Assembly (NCBI GenBank): GCA_001447805.1
Contig: CP013099.1
Span: 1,798,001-1,862,000 of the forward strand
Source of the DNA: Candidatus Tenderia electrophaga
Lineage (GTDB): Bacteria; Pseudomonadota; Gammaproteobacteria; Tenderiales; Tenderiaceae
Direction of reading: 5' to 3'
Length of the DNA stretch: 64,000 nt
This document shows positions 18,737 to 27,735 of the stretch, piece by piece; position 1 is the stretch's first letter; the number at the start of each line of letters is the position of its first letter. Both the position numbers and the translations under genes were made by a program. The notes below the pieces were generated by a model. The model was not told where the DNA came from. It saw nothing but the letters and a program-made list of their open reading frames with translations, and did not search any database.

Positions 18737-19219
18737 ATGAGCGATAAACCTGATTTCGAAAAGATCGGCGCCTCGGTGCTGGGCGGCGAGTTGACTTTGA
18801 AGGAATGCGAGGTATTAAGCGGTATCATGGATGCACGCCAGCTTAAGGACGGCGAAAACCTGGTGAGCGAGAGCGGTACCGAACACACACTGTTCGTCCT
18901 GATTGAGGGTAAGCTGAAGGTGCTGAGCGAATCGGAAGGCCAACTCAAGCATGTCTATACCATGAAGGCGGGCGAAGTGGCCGGTACCCGCGCCTTCGTC
19001 GATCGCACGCCGCGTAAGGCGACATTAGAGGCCGACGGGCAGGCCACCGTCTATACCCTGGAGCCCGACGCCTTCGAGTCACTGCTCGACACGCATCCGC
19101 GGATTGTCTACAAAGTCATGCGTTCCATCTTTCGCATTACCCATTCCAATCTGTTGCGTATGAATCAGGAAACCGAGCAACTCACCAACTACATCAACAA
19201 GACCCACGGCCGCTACTGA
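18737..19219 (+). CDS. Stand-alone cyclic-nucleotide-binding (Crp-like) domain protein
   Basis: A protein of 160 residues containing one CNBD beta-barrel: about 35-60 LKDGENLVSESGTEHTLFVLIEGKLKVL, then GEVAGTRAFVDRTPRKATLEADG near 80-105, the place of the phosphate-binding cassette. A C-terminal helix follows (KVMRSIFRITHSNLLRMNQE). There is no helix-turn-helix, so it is not a DNA-binding Crp. It could be a cNMP sensor acting through protein contacts. AGGGAG lies 8 bp before ATG 18737. A strong terminator follows, so it is a single-gene unit. Ligand and partner are unknown. Confidence 0.8.
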   Translation: MSDKPDFEKIGASVLGGELTLKECEVLSGIMDARQLKDGENLVSESGTEHTLFVLIEGKLKVLSESEGQLKHVYTMKAGEVAGTRAFVDRTPRKATLEADGQATVYTLEPDAFESLLDTHPRIVYKVMRSIFRITHSNLLRMNQETEQLTNYINKTHGRY

Positions 19220-19245
19220 TCAAGGTGACGCTGAGTGTGGAGGTC

Positions 19246-19266
19246 GGGGCTTCGCGCCCCTTTTTT
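19246..19266 (+). terminator. Rho-independent terminator after the CNBD gene
   Basis: GGGGC-TTCGC-GCCCC followed by six T, 26 bp after the stop codon. Confidence 0.85.
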
Positions 19267-19362
19267 GTTGGCGCAGCGCGCGGCTGTGAATTCGGCGGGG
19301 GTGTGTTAGAATCCGCCTTCTTTTGTATTTTCTGATCCGATTCAGCAGTACGCACCGGTTAT

Positions 19363-19474
19363 GGTGGTCCGCGTCGGTCACCCCGCAACGATACATTGCG
19401 AACCCCGCCAGGCCCGGAAGGGAGCAACGGTAGTGATGGATTCGTGTGCCGGGGCACGGCGGGCGCGGGCCGCC
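19363..19474 (+). ncRNA. ffs: 4.5S / signal recognition particle RNA (small bacterial type)
   Basis: The core reads CCCCGCAACGATAC, then GCCAGGCCCGGAAGGGAGCA, then GTGTGCCGGGG, which are the conserved SRP RNA domain IV sequences (the tetraloop CCGGAAGG region with the asymmetric loop bound by Ffh). The ends pair, GGTGGTCCGCG with CGCGGGCCGCC including G-U pairs, giving about 112 nt, close to the 114 nt of E. coli. It lies just upstream of dnaX, a common gammaproteobacterial position. The exact ends were set from the pairing and could shift by a few bases. Confidence 0.95.
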
Positions 19475-19595
19475 TCCTATCTTTGCATCCCCCCTGATTT
19501 GTCCGGCCGCGACCGTGTGGTGAACGCCGTTTTGAGTTAAAATCAGGCCTTATGTCATTCAACAGCTTTCACAATCCAGACTGTCGGGGCGCCGT

Positions 19596-21200
19596 ATGAG
19601 TTATCAGGTCTTGGCGCGTAAATGGCGGCCGCGCAATTTTCCCGCCATGGTGGGACAGGCGCATGTGCTGCGCGCCCTGATCAACGCTCTGGACAACGAG
19701 CGTCTGCACCATGCCTATTTGTTTACCGGCACCCGCGGCGTGGGCAAGACCACCGTTGCGCGTATCTTTGCCAAGTCGCTGAATTGCGAAACGGGGGTGA
19801 GCTCCACACCGTGCGGTGAGTGCGGCGCCTGCCGCGAGATCGACGAGGGCCGCTTCGTCGATCTGATTGAAGTGGACGCCGCCTCGCGCACCAAGGTGGA
19901 AGACACCCGCGAGCTGTTGGAAAACGTGCAGTACGCCCCCACCCGCGGGCGCTACAAGGTTTACCTCATCGACGAGGTGCACATGCTCTCCGCCCACAGC
20001 TTCAACGCTTTGTTGAAGACCCTGGAGGAGCCGCCGCCGCACGTCAAATTCCTGCTTGCCACCACCGATCCGCAAAAGCTGCCGGTGACCATTTTGTCGC
20101 GTTGTCTGCAGTTCAATCTTAAGCGCATGGCGCCGGAGATGATCGGCGGCCATCTTGCCCATGTGCTCGCGCAAGAGGGTGTTGAGTTCGACCCGGCGGC
20201 CCTGACCCTGATCGCCGCGGGCGCCGACGGCAGTATGCGCGACGCCCTCAGCCTGCTCGACCAGGCCATCGCCTACGGCGGCGGCAAACTGGTGGAGGAT
20301 GAGGTACGCGCCATGCTCGGCACGATTGACCGTGGTCATGTGCTGCGCCTGTTGCAGGGCCTGGCGGATAACGACGCCACGGCCATCCTGGAGACCGTCA
20401 ACGACCTGGCCCAGCAGGGCACGGATTTCAGTGCCGTGCTGGCGGAACTGATCTCCCAACTGCATACGCTGGCGTTGGCCCAGTTGGCCCCGGCGACGCT
20501 AGAAGGTCTTGCCGATCAGCAAGCGCTGGCGGCCCTGGCGGACAAAATCAGCGCCGAGGATATCCAGCTTTATTACCAGATCGGTCTGATCGGGCGCCGT
20601 GATCTGCCCCTGGCCCCGGAACTGCGCAGCGGTTTGGAAATGGTATTGCTGCGCATGCTGGCATTCCGCCCCGACAGTTCCACGGCGCAACCTGAGGCGC
20701 AGGCGCAAACCCCTGTCACGGGGCATGCCCGGCCCGCCACGACATCGGCGCCAGCCGAGCGGCGCCCATCCGCTGTGCAAGAGCCGGCGCCGCCGACTGC
20801 GCCGACAACCGGCCCGGACGCCTGCCCGTGGCCCGAGGTGGTGCAGCAGCTCGGCTTGAAGGGGATGGCCTACCAACTGGCGGCCAATTCCGTGCTGGTG
20901 GGCAGGCAGGGCACTGTGATCCGCCTGGCGCTGTCCAAGCAGCATGCCACGCTGCGCAGCAAGACCCTGGAGCAGCGCCTGCAGCAGGCCTTGAGCAAGT
21001 ATTACGGCGAGAGCGTCAGGCTGGAATTCGTCAGCGGTGGCGATAACAGCCAGACCCCGGCCGGTATCCAACAACGCCAGGCCGAGGACCGGCAACAGGC
21101 CGCGGTGGATGCCATTAGCACCGACCCCAATGTGCAGCGCATACGTGAAGTGTTCGATGCCCAGGTGGTACCGGATTCGGTGCGGCCGCTGGAACAATAA
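19596..21200 (+). CDS. dnaX: DNA polymerase III subunit gamma/tau
   Basis: Clamp-loader ATPase of the replisome. Residues 1-230 form the AAA+ core with Walker A at [14 protein letters not shown] (about 44-57), a four-Cys zinc module near 64-79 ([16 protein letters not shown]), the DExx box LIDEVHMLS and the sensor [19 protein letters not shown] clamp-loader collar domain follows (about 230-365), then a Pro/Ala-rich linker (about 365-410) and a tau-like C-terminal domain. The 534 residues are shorter than E. coli tau (643) and longer than gamma (431). No A-AAA-AAG slippery heptamer was seen, so a separate gamma product by the E. coli mechanism is not supported. It forms the classic dnaX-ybaB-recR cluster. 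Confidence 0.96.
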   Translation: MSYQVLARKWRPRNFPAMVGQAHVLRALINALDNERLHHAYLFTGTRGVGKTTVARIFAKSLNCETGVSSTPCGECGACREIDEGRFVDLIEVDAASRTKVEDTRELLENVQYAPTRGRYKVYLIDEVHMLSAHSFNALLKTLEEPPPHVKFLLATTDPQKLPVTILSRCLQFNLKRMAPEMIGGHLAHVLAQEGVEFDPAALTLIAAGADGSMRDALSLLDQAIAYGGGKLVEDEVRAMLGTIDRGHVLRLLQGLADNDATAILETVNDLAQQGTDFSAVLAELISQLHTLALAQLAPATLEGLADQQALAALADKISAEDIQLYYQIGLIGRRDLPLAPELRSGLEMVLLRMLAFRPDSSTAQPEAQAQTPVTGHARPATTSAPAERRPSAVQEPAPPTAPTTGPDACPWPEVVQQLGLKGMAYQLAANSVLVGRQGTVIRLALSKQHATLRSKTLEQRLQQALSKYYGESVRLEFVSGGDNSQTPAGIQQRQAEDRQQAAVDAISTDPNVQRIREVFDAQVVPDSVRPLEQ

Positions 21201-21229
21201 ACCCCCACTCAATACACAGCGAGGTAGAC

Positions 21230-21556
21230 ATGATGAAAGGTGGATTGGGCGGCCTGATGAAGCAGGCCCAGAAGATGCAGGAAAACATGCAAAAGGCCCA
21301 GGAGGAACTGGCCAACATGGAGGTCACCGGCCAGGCCGGCGGCGGATTGGTGAGCGTGGTGATGACCGGCCGCCACGACGTACGCCGGGTCTCCGTCGAT
21401 CAAAGCTTGATGGAGGAGGACAAGGAGATGCTGGAAGACCTGCTCGCCGCCGCCGTCAATGACGCCGTGCGTCAGGTGGAGCGCGAGACCCAGGAGCGTA
21501 TGTCCGGTATGACCGCGGGTATGGGCCTGCCGCCGGGAATGAAACTGCCGTTTTAA
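21230..21556 (+). CDS. ybaB: Nucleoid-associated protein YbaB/EbfC
   Basis: Small DNA-binding protein of 108 residues, dimeric in its family. The N-terminus [20 protein letters not shown] forms the long helix. [16 protein letters not shown] beta-strand region follows, and the C-terminus ends in a Met/Gly-rich tail. It lies 29 bp after dnaX and before recR, its conserved place. GAGG lies 5 bp before the first of two adjacent ATGs. Confidence 0.95.
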   Translation: MMKGGLGGLMKQAQKMQENMQKAQEELANMEVTGQAGGGLVSVVMTGRHDVRRVSVDQSLMEEDKEMLEDLLAAAVNDAVRQVERETQERMSGMTAGMGLPPGMKLPF

Positions 21557-21632
21557 TATTATTCAAAGGCAGTATCACACCCCTTGAAAACCCACATCGC
21601 TGAAATGCCGCCGCGGGCGGCGGACTGAATTG

Positions 21633-22229
21633 ATGACGCAAAGCTCACTGATCGCCGATTTGATCGAAGCCCTGCGCTGCCTGCCCGGCGTGGGGCCCAA
21701 GTCCGCCCAGCGCATGGCCTATCATCTGCTGGAGCGTGATCGTGACGGTGCCCGGCGCATGGCCGCGGCCCTCACCGCAGCGGCGGACAAGGTGGGGCAT
21801 TGCACCTCCTGCCGCACGCTCACCGAATTGGAGATCTGCCCTGTCTGCGCCAGCCCGAGCCGCGACCGTTCCCTGCTGTGCGTGGTGGAAATGCCGACCG
21901 ATGTGGCCGCCATCGAGCAGTCTAATGTCTACAAGGGATTGTATTTCGTGCTCATGGGCCATTTGTCACCCCTGGACGGCATTGGCCCCGCTGATATCGG
22001 TCTCGATTTGTTATCGATCCGGCTGGGGCAGGGGGAGATCAAAGAGGTGATCCTGGCCACCAATTCCACCGTGGAGGGCGAGGCGACCGCCCACTACATC
22101 GCCGAGCTGGCGCGCAGCCATGGCGTGGCCGTCAGCCGTATCGCTCGCGGCGTGCCCATGGGCGGTGAGTTGGAATACATCGATGGCGGCACCCTGTCCC
22201 ATGCCATGGCCGGCCGGCAGACGCTGTGA
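21633..22229 (+). CDS. recR: Recombination mediator RecR
   Basis: Works with RecF and RecO to load RecA at gaps. The 198 residues show a helix-hairpin-helix N-terminus ([20 protein letters not shown]), a four-Cys zinc finger ([16 protein letters not shown], about 57-72), a Toprim domain (about 80-175, [10 protein letters not shown] and [12 protein letters not shown]) and a C-terminal Walker-B-like tail. ATG 21633 is chosen over an adjacent TTG. It is likely in one transcript with dnaX and ybaB. Confidence 0.96.
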   Translation: MTQSSLIADLIEALRCLPGVGPKSAQRMAYHLLERDRDGARRMAAALTAAADKVGHCTSCRTLTELEICPVCASPSRDRSLLCVVEMPTDVAAIEQSNVYKGLYFVLMGHLSPLDGIGPADIGLDLLSIRLGQGEIKEVILATNSTVEGEATAHYIAELARSHGVAVSRIARGVPMGGELEYIDGGTLSHAMAGRQTL

Positions 22230-22245
22230 GGAGTCAAACTACATC

Positions 22246-22638
22246 ATGATAGGCGGCACCCTACTGTTCGTAATCGCGACCTACGCCCTCATGGTGTGGG
22301 CCTTCTTCTGGGCCAAGAAGCGCTATTTCCACATCCCGGTGATGGCCTCCATAATGCTTATCGATCTGTTCTTTCCCGTCTATCTGGTCTTGAACAAGGA
22401 CTGGTACCGGCGTCTGATCGAACAGGAGGAAATCCTATCCTTCATGATCTGGATGCACTTTATTCTGGTGTTGGTGCTGTATGCGCTTTACGTGCTGCAG
22501 ATTCTCACCGCCAGGAAATTACTTAAGGGGGATGACAGCGTGCGCGCCGATCATCGCGCCCAGGGCAAGGGCATCCTGATCGCCCGCGCACTGGTGATCC
22601 TGTCGGCGGCCATGTTGATCGAGCCGGTGGACCAATAG
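22246..22638 (+). CDS. Small inner-membrane protein of unknown function
   Basis: 130 residues with four likely membrane helices (about 2-24, 28-48, 64-90 and 108-125), separated by a basic loop WAKKRYF and a charged cytoplasmic or periplasmic loop RRLIEQEE and RKLLKGDDSVRADHRAQGKG. It starts 16 bp after recR with TGAGGAG upstream, so it is translationally close to the recR operon. I do not recognise the family firmly. It precedes the Rrf2 regulator by 41 bp. Confidence 0.7.
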   Translation: MIGGTLLFVIATYALMVWAFFWAKKRYFHIPVMASIMLIDLFFPVYLVLNKDWYRRLIEQEEILSFMIWMHFILVLVLYALYVLQILTARKLLKGDDSVRADHRAQGKGILIARALVILSAAMLIEPVDQ

Positions 22639-22679
22639 GGTACAATTAAGACTCATCGCCAAGGACAGAACCCCGACCC

Positions 22680-23135
22680 ATGCAGTTGACCCTCTACACC
22701 GATTACTCCCTGCGCGTGCTGATCTATCTCGGCATGCGCCCCGAGCAGCAGGCCACCATCACCGAAATCGCCGACAGCTATGGTGTGTCGCGCAATCACC
22801 TGGTCAAGGTGGTGCACAATCTCGCCAACCTGGGGTATATCAAAACCACCCGCGGGCGCGGTGGCGGCATGCTGTTGGCCTACCGTCCGGAGCAGATCAA
22901 TATCGGCGAAGTGGTGAAAAAGACGGAACCCAATTTTGATTTGGTGGAATGTTTCGATAAGGAAAACAATACCTGTCCCATCGCCCCCGGTTGTGCCTTG
23001 ATCAAGGCCTTGAAAGCGGCTCGGTCCAGCTTCCTCGAGGTGTTGAATCAATACACCCTCGCCGATGTGGTGGCCAATGCCGATGAGCTGGCGGCCTTGC
23101 TGAAAGTCGAAATTTCCGCTATCGGCAGGCACTGA
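22680..23135 (+). CDS. nsrR: Rrf2-family regulator, NsrR-like
   Basis: Fe-S-dependent repressor of 151 residues. It begins with the Rrf2 winged helix MQLTLYTDYSLRVLIYL and includes VSRNHLVKVVHNLANLGYI (recognition helix) and TTRGRGGGM (wing). Three Cys at 91, 99 and 105 (C-x7-C-x5-C) sit where NsrR and IscR hold the [Fe-S] cluster; E. coli NsrR has C-x4-C-x5-C. NsrR homologues sense nitric oxide and repress NO-detoxification genes. No obvious target operon is adjacent: its 3' end overlaps convergent rsgA by 17 bp. The name is best read as NsrR-like rather than proven. Confidence 0.85.
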   Translation: MQLTLYTDYSLRVLIYLGMRPEQQATITEIADSYGVSRNHLVKVVHNLANLGYIKTTRGRGGGMLLAYRPEQINIGEVVKKTEPNFDLVECFDKENNTCPIAPGCALIKALKAARSSFLEVLNQYTLADVVANADELAALLKVEISAIGRH

Positions 23136-24105
23136 GCGACACCAGGATCTCCAGGTAATTAGCATAGCGCCGCGGGCTGATGCGGCCGTCCGCCACGGCC
23201 TGCTTGACGGCGCACTGCGGTTCGGCGTGGTGGATGCAGTTATGGAATTTGCAGCGACCGAGATAGGGGCGAAACTCGATAAAGCCGTGGGCCAGATCGG
23301 CCGGCTCGATGCGCATCAGGCCGAACGCCCTCACCCCCGGTGAATCGATCAGGTCCCCGCCGCCGTCCAGGTGATACAGGGTGCTGGCGGTGGTGGTGTG
23401 CTTGCCCTTGCCCGATAAGGCCGATACCGCACCGACGCGAATCCCGACCTGCGTTAGCAGGCTGGCGATGATGGATGATTTGCCCACGCCCGACTCACCC
23501 ACGAAGACACAGGTCTGATTCTTTAATTGAAGGCGCAATTGCTCCAGGCCGTGAGACTCTTGGGTGCTGGTGTGGATAAGGGTGTAACCGATGTCGCGGT
23601 AAGGCGCCAAATCCGCTTCCAGCTGTCTGCGTTCCGCGCCGCTGAGCAGATCAAGCTTGTTGATAAGAATGATCGGCGTGATGGAAAGGCTTTCGGCGGC
23701 CACCACATAGCGATCGATGAGATTATGATTGAGATAATAACTCTCGTCGCTTAAGGCCTTCACCGTCGCCACGATAATAAGCCGGCTGATGTTGGCGGCG
23801 ATGGGTTTTTCGCGGCCGGCGTCATCGGGGCGGGCCAACAGGGTGGTGCGCGGCAGGCGCTCCACGATCACCCCTTCATTGTCGTGGGTCGGCTGCCACA
23901 TGACCCGATCGCCGCAGACCACGGCACCGAACTTGCGCCGCGAGGTGCAGCGATACAGCACGCCGCTCTCATCCTCCACATCCAGCTCGGCACCAAAGCG
24001 CGCCACCACCAGTCCCGGGTTGAGTGCCTGGGCAGCAATACTGCTTGGGCTGATTTCCTGTTTCTGTCGTTGTTGCTGGCGGTGGGCGGGGCGTTTGCGC
24101 GGCAT
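23119..24105 (-). CDS. rsgA: Ribosome small-subunit-dependent GTPase A
   Basis: Late 30S maturation GTPase of 328 residues. A basic N-terminal tail (KRPAHRQQQRQKQ) is followed by an OB fold (about 30-95) and a circularly permuted G domain: G4 at INKLD (about 150), then G1 at GESGVGKSS (about 203) and G3 at DSPG (about 248). The zinc knuckle is CKFHNCIHHAEPQC (about 286-299). All are RsgA (YjeQ) features. It is often next to orn in Gammaproteobacteria, and orn is here 430 bp away in divergent orientation. The 3' end overlaps the Rrf2 gene. Confidence 0.96.
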   Translation of the reverse strand: MPRKRPAHRQQQRQKQEISPSSIAAQALNPGLVVARFGAELDVEDESGVLYRCTSRRKFGAVVCGDRVMWQPTHDNEGVIVERLPRTTLLARPDDAGREKPIAANISRLIIVATVKALSDESYYLNHNLIDRYVVAAESLSITPIILINKLDLLSGAERRQLEADLAPYRDIGYTLIHTSTQESHGLEQLRLQLKNQTCVFVGESGVGKSSIIASLLTQVGIRVGAVSALSGKGKHTTTASTLYHLDGGGDLIDSPGVRAFGLMRIEPADLAHGFIEFRPYLGRCKFHNCIHHAEPQCAVKQAVADGRISPRRYANYLEILVSLSACR

Positions 24106-24120
24106 CAGGGGAGGGAAGGG

Positions 24121-24402
24121 TTACGGCTTGGGGAATTTATAATAAGTGTCGTTGAGATACTCGATCACTTGCCTGATTTGTGCCTCGCTCATATGGGCCT
24201 GGGCGGCGTTGTCACAAAACTCGACGCGCGCCTGCAGTTCGGAATAGGCGTGGATAATGCTGTCGCTGCGGGTAAAAATACTGTTGTCATGACAACGCTG
24301 ACAGTGCTTATCCACCAAGGCCTTGCCCGGATCTTCCGCGGCCTGCGCGGCGGGCACGAGGCTGAGCGTCGCAAACATCAATACAATGGGTGAAGGTCTC
24401 AT
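24121..24402 (-). CDS. Small periplasmic c-type cytochrome
   Basis: 93 residues with a signal peptide (cleavage after AAQA, about residue 21) and one haem site CQRCH (34-38). A later Met in AHMSEAQ is a likely axial ligand, and the C-terminal helix is QIRQVIEYLNDTYYKF. This is a small class I (c5/c551-like) electron carrier. ATG 24402 with GAGGA 5 bp upstream is preferred to an in-frame TTG at 24417. It sits 15 bp before rsgA on the same strand. The electron partner is unknown. A nearby Cys (VEFCDNA) is not a second haem site. Confidence 0.85.
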   Translation of the reverse strand: MRPSPIVLMFATLSLVPAAQAAEDPGKALVDKHCQRCHDNSIFTRSDSIIHAYSELQARVEFCDNAAQAHMSEAQIRQVIEYLNDTYYKFPKP

Positions 24403-24532
24403 TGCCGTCCTCGTCAATTAAGCTGGCGCCCATTCTATCCCATTTTATCTGATCACCATAACGCGGCCGTGGTCGTCACGCTGCGCATCTGTTGCTAGAA
24501 TGATTGGATCATATGTGCAAATTGGAAACCGC

Positions 24533-25087
24533 ATGCCCCAAAATCAAAACAACCTGATCTGGATCGATCTGGAGATGACCGGTCTGAATCCGGACAGTGA
24601 CCGCATCATCGAAATCGCCACCATCGTCACCGATGCCGAGCTGAATATTCTGGACGAGGGGCCGGTGCTGGCCATCCACCAGAGCGACGAGGTGCTGGAC
24701 CAGATGGACGATTGGTGCACGCGCCAACATGGCCAATCCGGCCTCACCGAGCGGGTGCAGAACAGCCGCATCAGCGAGCGCGAGGCGGAGTTGCAGACCA
24801 TTGAATTTTTACGTAACCATGTCCCGGCCAACACCTCGCCCATGTGCGGCAACAGCATCTGTCAGGACCGACGTTTCCTGTATCGCTGCATGCCGGAGTT
24901 GGAGCGGTATTTCCATTATCGCAACTTGGATGTCAGTTCCCTGAAGGAGTTGGCGGCACGCTGGGCGCCCAAGGTGGTGCAGGGGTTCAGCAAGAATGCC
25001 ACCCATCTGGCCTTGGACGATATCCGCGACTCCATCCGCGAGTTGCAGTACTACCGTGAACACTTCATCAAACTACCGGCGGGGTAG
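24533..25087 (+). CDS. orn: Oligoribonuclease
   Basis: 3'-5' exonuclease that degrades 2-5 nt RNAs and pGpG. The 184 residues show the DEDDh exonuclease motifs: WIDLEMTGL near 10 (Asp and Glu), NSICQDRRF near 106 (Asp) and [14 protein letters not shown] near 158 (His and Asp). ATG 24533 is used; an in-frame ATG at 24500 adds 11 residues with no family match. A hairpin terminator follows. Confidence 0.96.
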   Translation: MPQNQNNLIWIDLEMTGLNPDSDRIIEIATIVTDAELNILDEGPVLAIHQSDEVLDQMDDWCTRQHGQSGLTERVQNSRISEREAELQTIEFLRNHVPANTSPMCGNSICQDRRFLYRCMPELERYFHYRNLDVSSLKELAARWAPKVVQGFSKNATHLALDDIRDSIRELQYYREHFIKLPAG

Positions 25088-25120
25088 GTTGCAGCCTAGG
25101 CATCGGCTGTGTTGTTTGTG

Positions 25121-25148
25121 CCCATGCGCGTGCATGGGTGAACTTTTT
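25121..25148 (+). terminator. Rho-independent terminator after orn
   Basis: CCCATGC-GCGT-GCATGGG followed by TGAAC and T5, in the 59-bp convergent gap between orn and queG. The T-tract overlaps the end of queG. Confidence 0.75.
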
Positions 25149-26226
25149 AGCGCAGCTGGTCCAGAGCCCATTGCACATGCTCCCTGACCATCTCGGAAGG
25201 ATGCTCCAGGCGCCCCTTCAAGGCATCGATCACTGCCTCGCTCTTGGCGCCATTGCCCAAGGCTACCGCGATATTGCGTAACCAACGTTCATGGCCGATG
25301 CGGCGGATGGGTGACCCCTGCAGCCGCTCATTGAACGTTTGTTCACTCCAAGCGAACAACTCGATCAGGTAGGGGGCGTCCAAGCCATGGCGCGGCAGAA
25401 AGTCATCCTCGCCCGATAACTGAGCGAAACGGTTCCAGGGGCAGACCAACTGACAGTCATCGCAGCCGTAGATGCGGTTGCCCAGCAGCGCGCGCAGCTC
25501 CACCGGGATACTGCCGTGCAGCTCGATGGTGAGATAAGAGATGCACAGCCGGGCATCCAGTTGATAAGGCGCGACGATAGCCCGGGTGGGACAGATATCG
25601 ATGCAGGCGCGGCAGCTGCCGCAATGCTCCTCAGGGCTGTCATCGGTGGGCAGGGGTAGGTCGGTATAGATCTCGCCGAGGAAAAACCAGGACCCCGCCG
25701 TGCGGCTGAGCAGATTGGTGTGCTTGCCTATCCAGCCCAGCCCGGCCTTCTGCGCCAGGGCCTTTTCCAACACCGGGGCGCTGTCGACGAAGACGCGGTA
25801 ACCGAATTCACCGACGCGCGCCGTGATCCAGTCGGCCAGCCGCTGCAGCCGTTTGCGCATGACTTTGTGATAGTCCCGGCCCAGGGCGTAGCGCGACACA
25901 AAACCCAGTTCGGGATTGTTCATCACCGCCTCGGCATCGCCGCTCGGGGGCAGATAGTCCATGCGCACACTGATGACGCGCACAGTGCCGGGGACCAGCT
26001 GTCGCGGGTCGTCGCGCAAGGCCTGGTGGCGCGCCATATAGCCCATTTCGCCGTGGAAGTTGGCCTGCAGCCAAGCGCGGAGATGTTGCGAGGCCTCGCT
26101 CAGATCGATATCGCTGACGCCCAGCTGTTGAAAACCCAGCGCCCGGCCTTGTTCCTTGATGGCGCGCGCCAGGGCCGGATAGTCGACAGCCTCATGCGGC
26201 TGGGTTAACGTGTGTTTTTCCGTCAT
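25147..26226 (-). CDS. queG: Epoxyqueuosine reductase
   Basis: Last step of tRNA queuosine synthesis: a cobalamin- and [4Fe-4S]-dependent reductase. The 359 residues show the N-terminal domain with MRMDYLPP and ALGRDYHKVMRKRLQ (about 105-125), and two cluster motifs CGSCRACIDICP (about 199-210) and CDDCQLVCPWN (about 252-262). A C-terminal HEAT-like repeat ends in MVREHVQWALDQL. The length fits QueG. It is divergent from nnr with a 33-bp gap, so the promoters overlap. Confidence 0.96.
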   Translation of the reverse strand: MTEKHTLTQPHEAVDYPALARAIKEQGRALGFQQLGVSDIDLSEASQHLRAWLQANFHGEMGYMARHQALRDDPRQLVPGTVRVISVRMDYLPPSGDAEAVMNNPELGFVSRYALGRDYHKVMRKRLQRLADWITARVGEFGYRVFVDSAPVLEKALAQKAGLGWIGKHTNLLSRTAGSWFFLGEIYTDLPLPTDDSPEEHCGSCRACIDICPTRAIVAPYQLDARLCISYLTIELHGSIPVELRALLGNRIYGCDDCQLVCPWNRFAQLSGEDDFLPRHGLDAPYLIELFAWSEQTFNERLQGSPIRRIGHERWLRNIAVALGNGAKSEAVIDALKGRLEHPSEMVREHVQWALDQLR

Positions 26227-26259
26227 ACATCAATCATACCTAGCCAAACAATATTTACC

Positions 26260-27735
26260 ATGAGCCGCTTACCTAACACGCTTTATCGTGCCGCCGATGT
26301 CAGAGAATTGGATCGTATCGCCATCCAGGAATTCGGTATCCCGGGCATCGAGTTGATGAACCGGGCCGGAACCGCCCTGTTCGACGAGCTCTGCAGCCGC
26401 TGGCCCGCGGCCGGGCGCGTCGCCGTGGTCTGCGGCGCCGGCAACAACGCCGGTGACGGCTATGTGGTGGCGCGCCTGGCCAAGGAAAAGGGCTTCGAGG
26501 TGACACTGCTGGCCCTGCTCGACCCGGCTGAACTGAGGGGCGACGCCAAGACCGCCTGGGGTGCAGCCCAGGCCGCCGGTGTGACGGTAAATGAATTCGA
26601 GGCCGAGGCGCTGGCTGACGCGGAGGTGATCATCGACGCCATCTTCGGCACCGGCCTGGACCGGCCGGTGGCGGGGCGCTGGGCCGATGCCGTCGCGGCC
26701 ATCAACGCCGCAGGGCTACCGGTGCTGGCGGTGGACATCCCCTCCGGCCTGCATGCCGACAGCGGCCGGGTCATGGGCGTGGCGGTGCGGGCCGCGGCCA
26801 CGCTGAGCTTCATCGGTCTCAAACAGGGGCTGTTCACCGCTGCCGGGCCGGATTATTGCGGGCTGCTCGGTTACGACGACCTGGGCGTGCCGGCGGCGGC
26901 CCTGGCCAGACGTAGCCCGGCGGCGCAGCGCGTCGATTGGCTGAATCAGCGCGCGCGCCTGCCGCCACGACCGCGCAGCGCCCATAAAGGTTTGTTCGGT
27001 CATGTTCTGGTGGTGGGCGGTAACCACGGCATGGCGGGTGCGACGCGCATGGCGGCGGAGGCGGCGGCGCGGGTGGGCAGCGGACTCACCACGGTGGCCA
27101 CCCGTCCCGAGCACGTGGCCGCCATGGCGGCGTTTCGGCCCGAAGTGATGTGGCACGGGGTGTCGGGCGCCGCCGAGTTGCGCCGGGCCCTGCAGCGCGC
27201 CACCGTGGTGGCCGTGGGGCCGGGCCTGGGCCGGGATGAGTGGGCCCGAACCATGCTTGAGACGGTGCTGGCCGCCGGTCTGCCTCTGGTGGTGGATGCC
27301 GATGCCTTGAATCTGCTGGCCCAGGACCCGTGTCGCAACGACCAGTGGATTCTTACGCCCCATCCGGGCGAGGCCGCCCGGCTGTTGCAAACCGATAGCG
27401 GCGCGATCAACGAGGATCGCTTCGCCGCGGTGGCGCAGCTCGGCCAGCGCTATGGCGGTACGGTGGTATTAAAGGGTGCCGGCACGTTGATCGGCGATGA
27501 ACGGGGCGCGCTGGCCCTGTGCAGCGGCGGCAATCCCGGTATGGCCAGTGGCGGCATGGGGGATGTCCTGACCGGCGTGATCGCCGGCCTGGCGGCGCAA
27601 GGCCTGGCCTTGACCCAGGCGGCAACGGCGGGGGTGGCGCTGCATGCCGCGGCTGCCGACAAGCTCGCTCTGAGCGGCGAACGCGGCATGTTGGCGGGGG
27701 ATTTGATGAGCGTATTGAGGGGCTTGGTCAACTAG
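26260..27735 (+). CDS. nnr: Bifunctional NAD(P)H-hydrate epimerase / ADP-dependent dehydratase
   Basis: Repairs hydrated NAD(P)H. The 491 residues comprise an N-terminal YjeF_N epimerase domain (about 1-210, with GIELMNRAG, GAGNNAGDGYVVARL and DAIFGTGLDRPV) and a C-terminal ribokinase-like dehydratase (about 225-490, with HKGLFGHVLVVGG, LTPHPGEAARLL and GNPGMASGGMGDVLTG). ATG 26260 is used; the in-frame ATG at 26212 would overlap queG. tsaE normally follows nnr in Gammaproteobacteria; here the 3' end meets hpnE convergently with an 8-bp overlap. Confidence 0.95.
   Translation: MSRLPNTLYRAADVRELDRIAIQEFGIPGIELMNRAGTALFDELCSRWPAAGRVAVVCGAGNNAGDGYVVARLAKEKGFEVTLLALLDPAELRGDAKTAWGAAQAAGVTVNEFEAEALADAEVIIDAIFGTGLDRPVAGRWADAVAAINAAGLPVLAVDIPSGLHADSGRVMGVAVRAAATLSFIGLKQGLFTAAGPDYCGLLGYDDLGVPAAALARRSPAAQRVDWLNQRARLPPRPRSAHKGLFGHVLVVGGNHGMAGATRMAAEAAARVGSGLTTVATRPEHVAAMAAFRPEVMWHGVSGAAELRRALQRATVVAVGPGLGRDEWARTMLETVLAAGLPLVVDADALNLLAQDPCRNDQWILTPHPGEAARLLQTDSGAINEDRFAAVAQLGQRYGGTVVLKGAGTLIGDERGALALCSGGNPGMASGGMGDVLTGVIAGLAAQGLALTQAATAGVALHAAAADKLALSGERGMLAGDLMSVLRGLVN

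Noticed and set aside
19596-21200. dnaX programmed frameshift
   Set aside because: No A-AAA-AAG heptamer was found in the gene, so separate gamma synthesis by the E. coli route is not supported.
22680-23135. IscR rather than NsrR
   Set aside because: No isc genes are nearby and the Cys pattern C-x7-C-x5-C with PIAPGC resembles NsrR more closely, although neither is proven.
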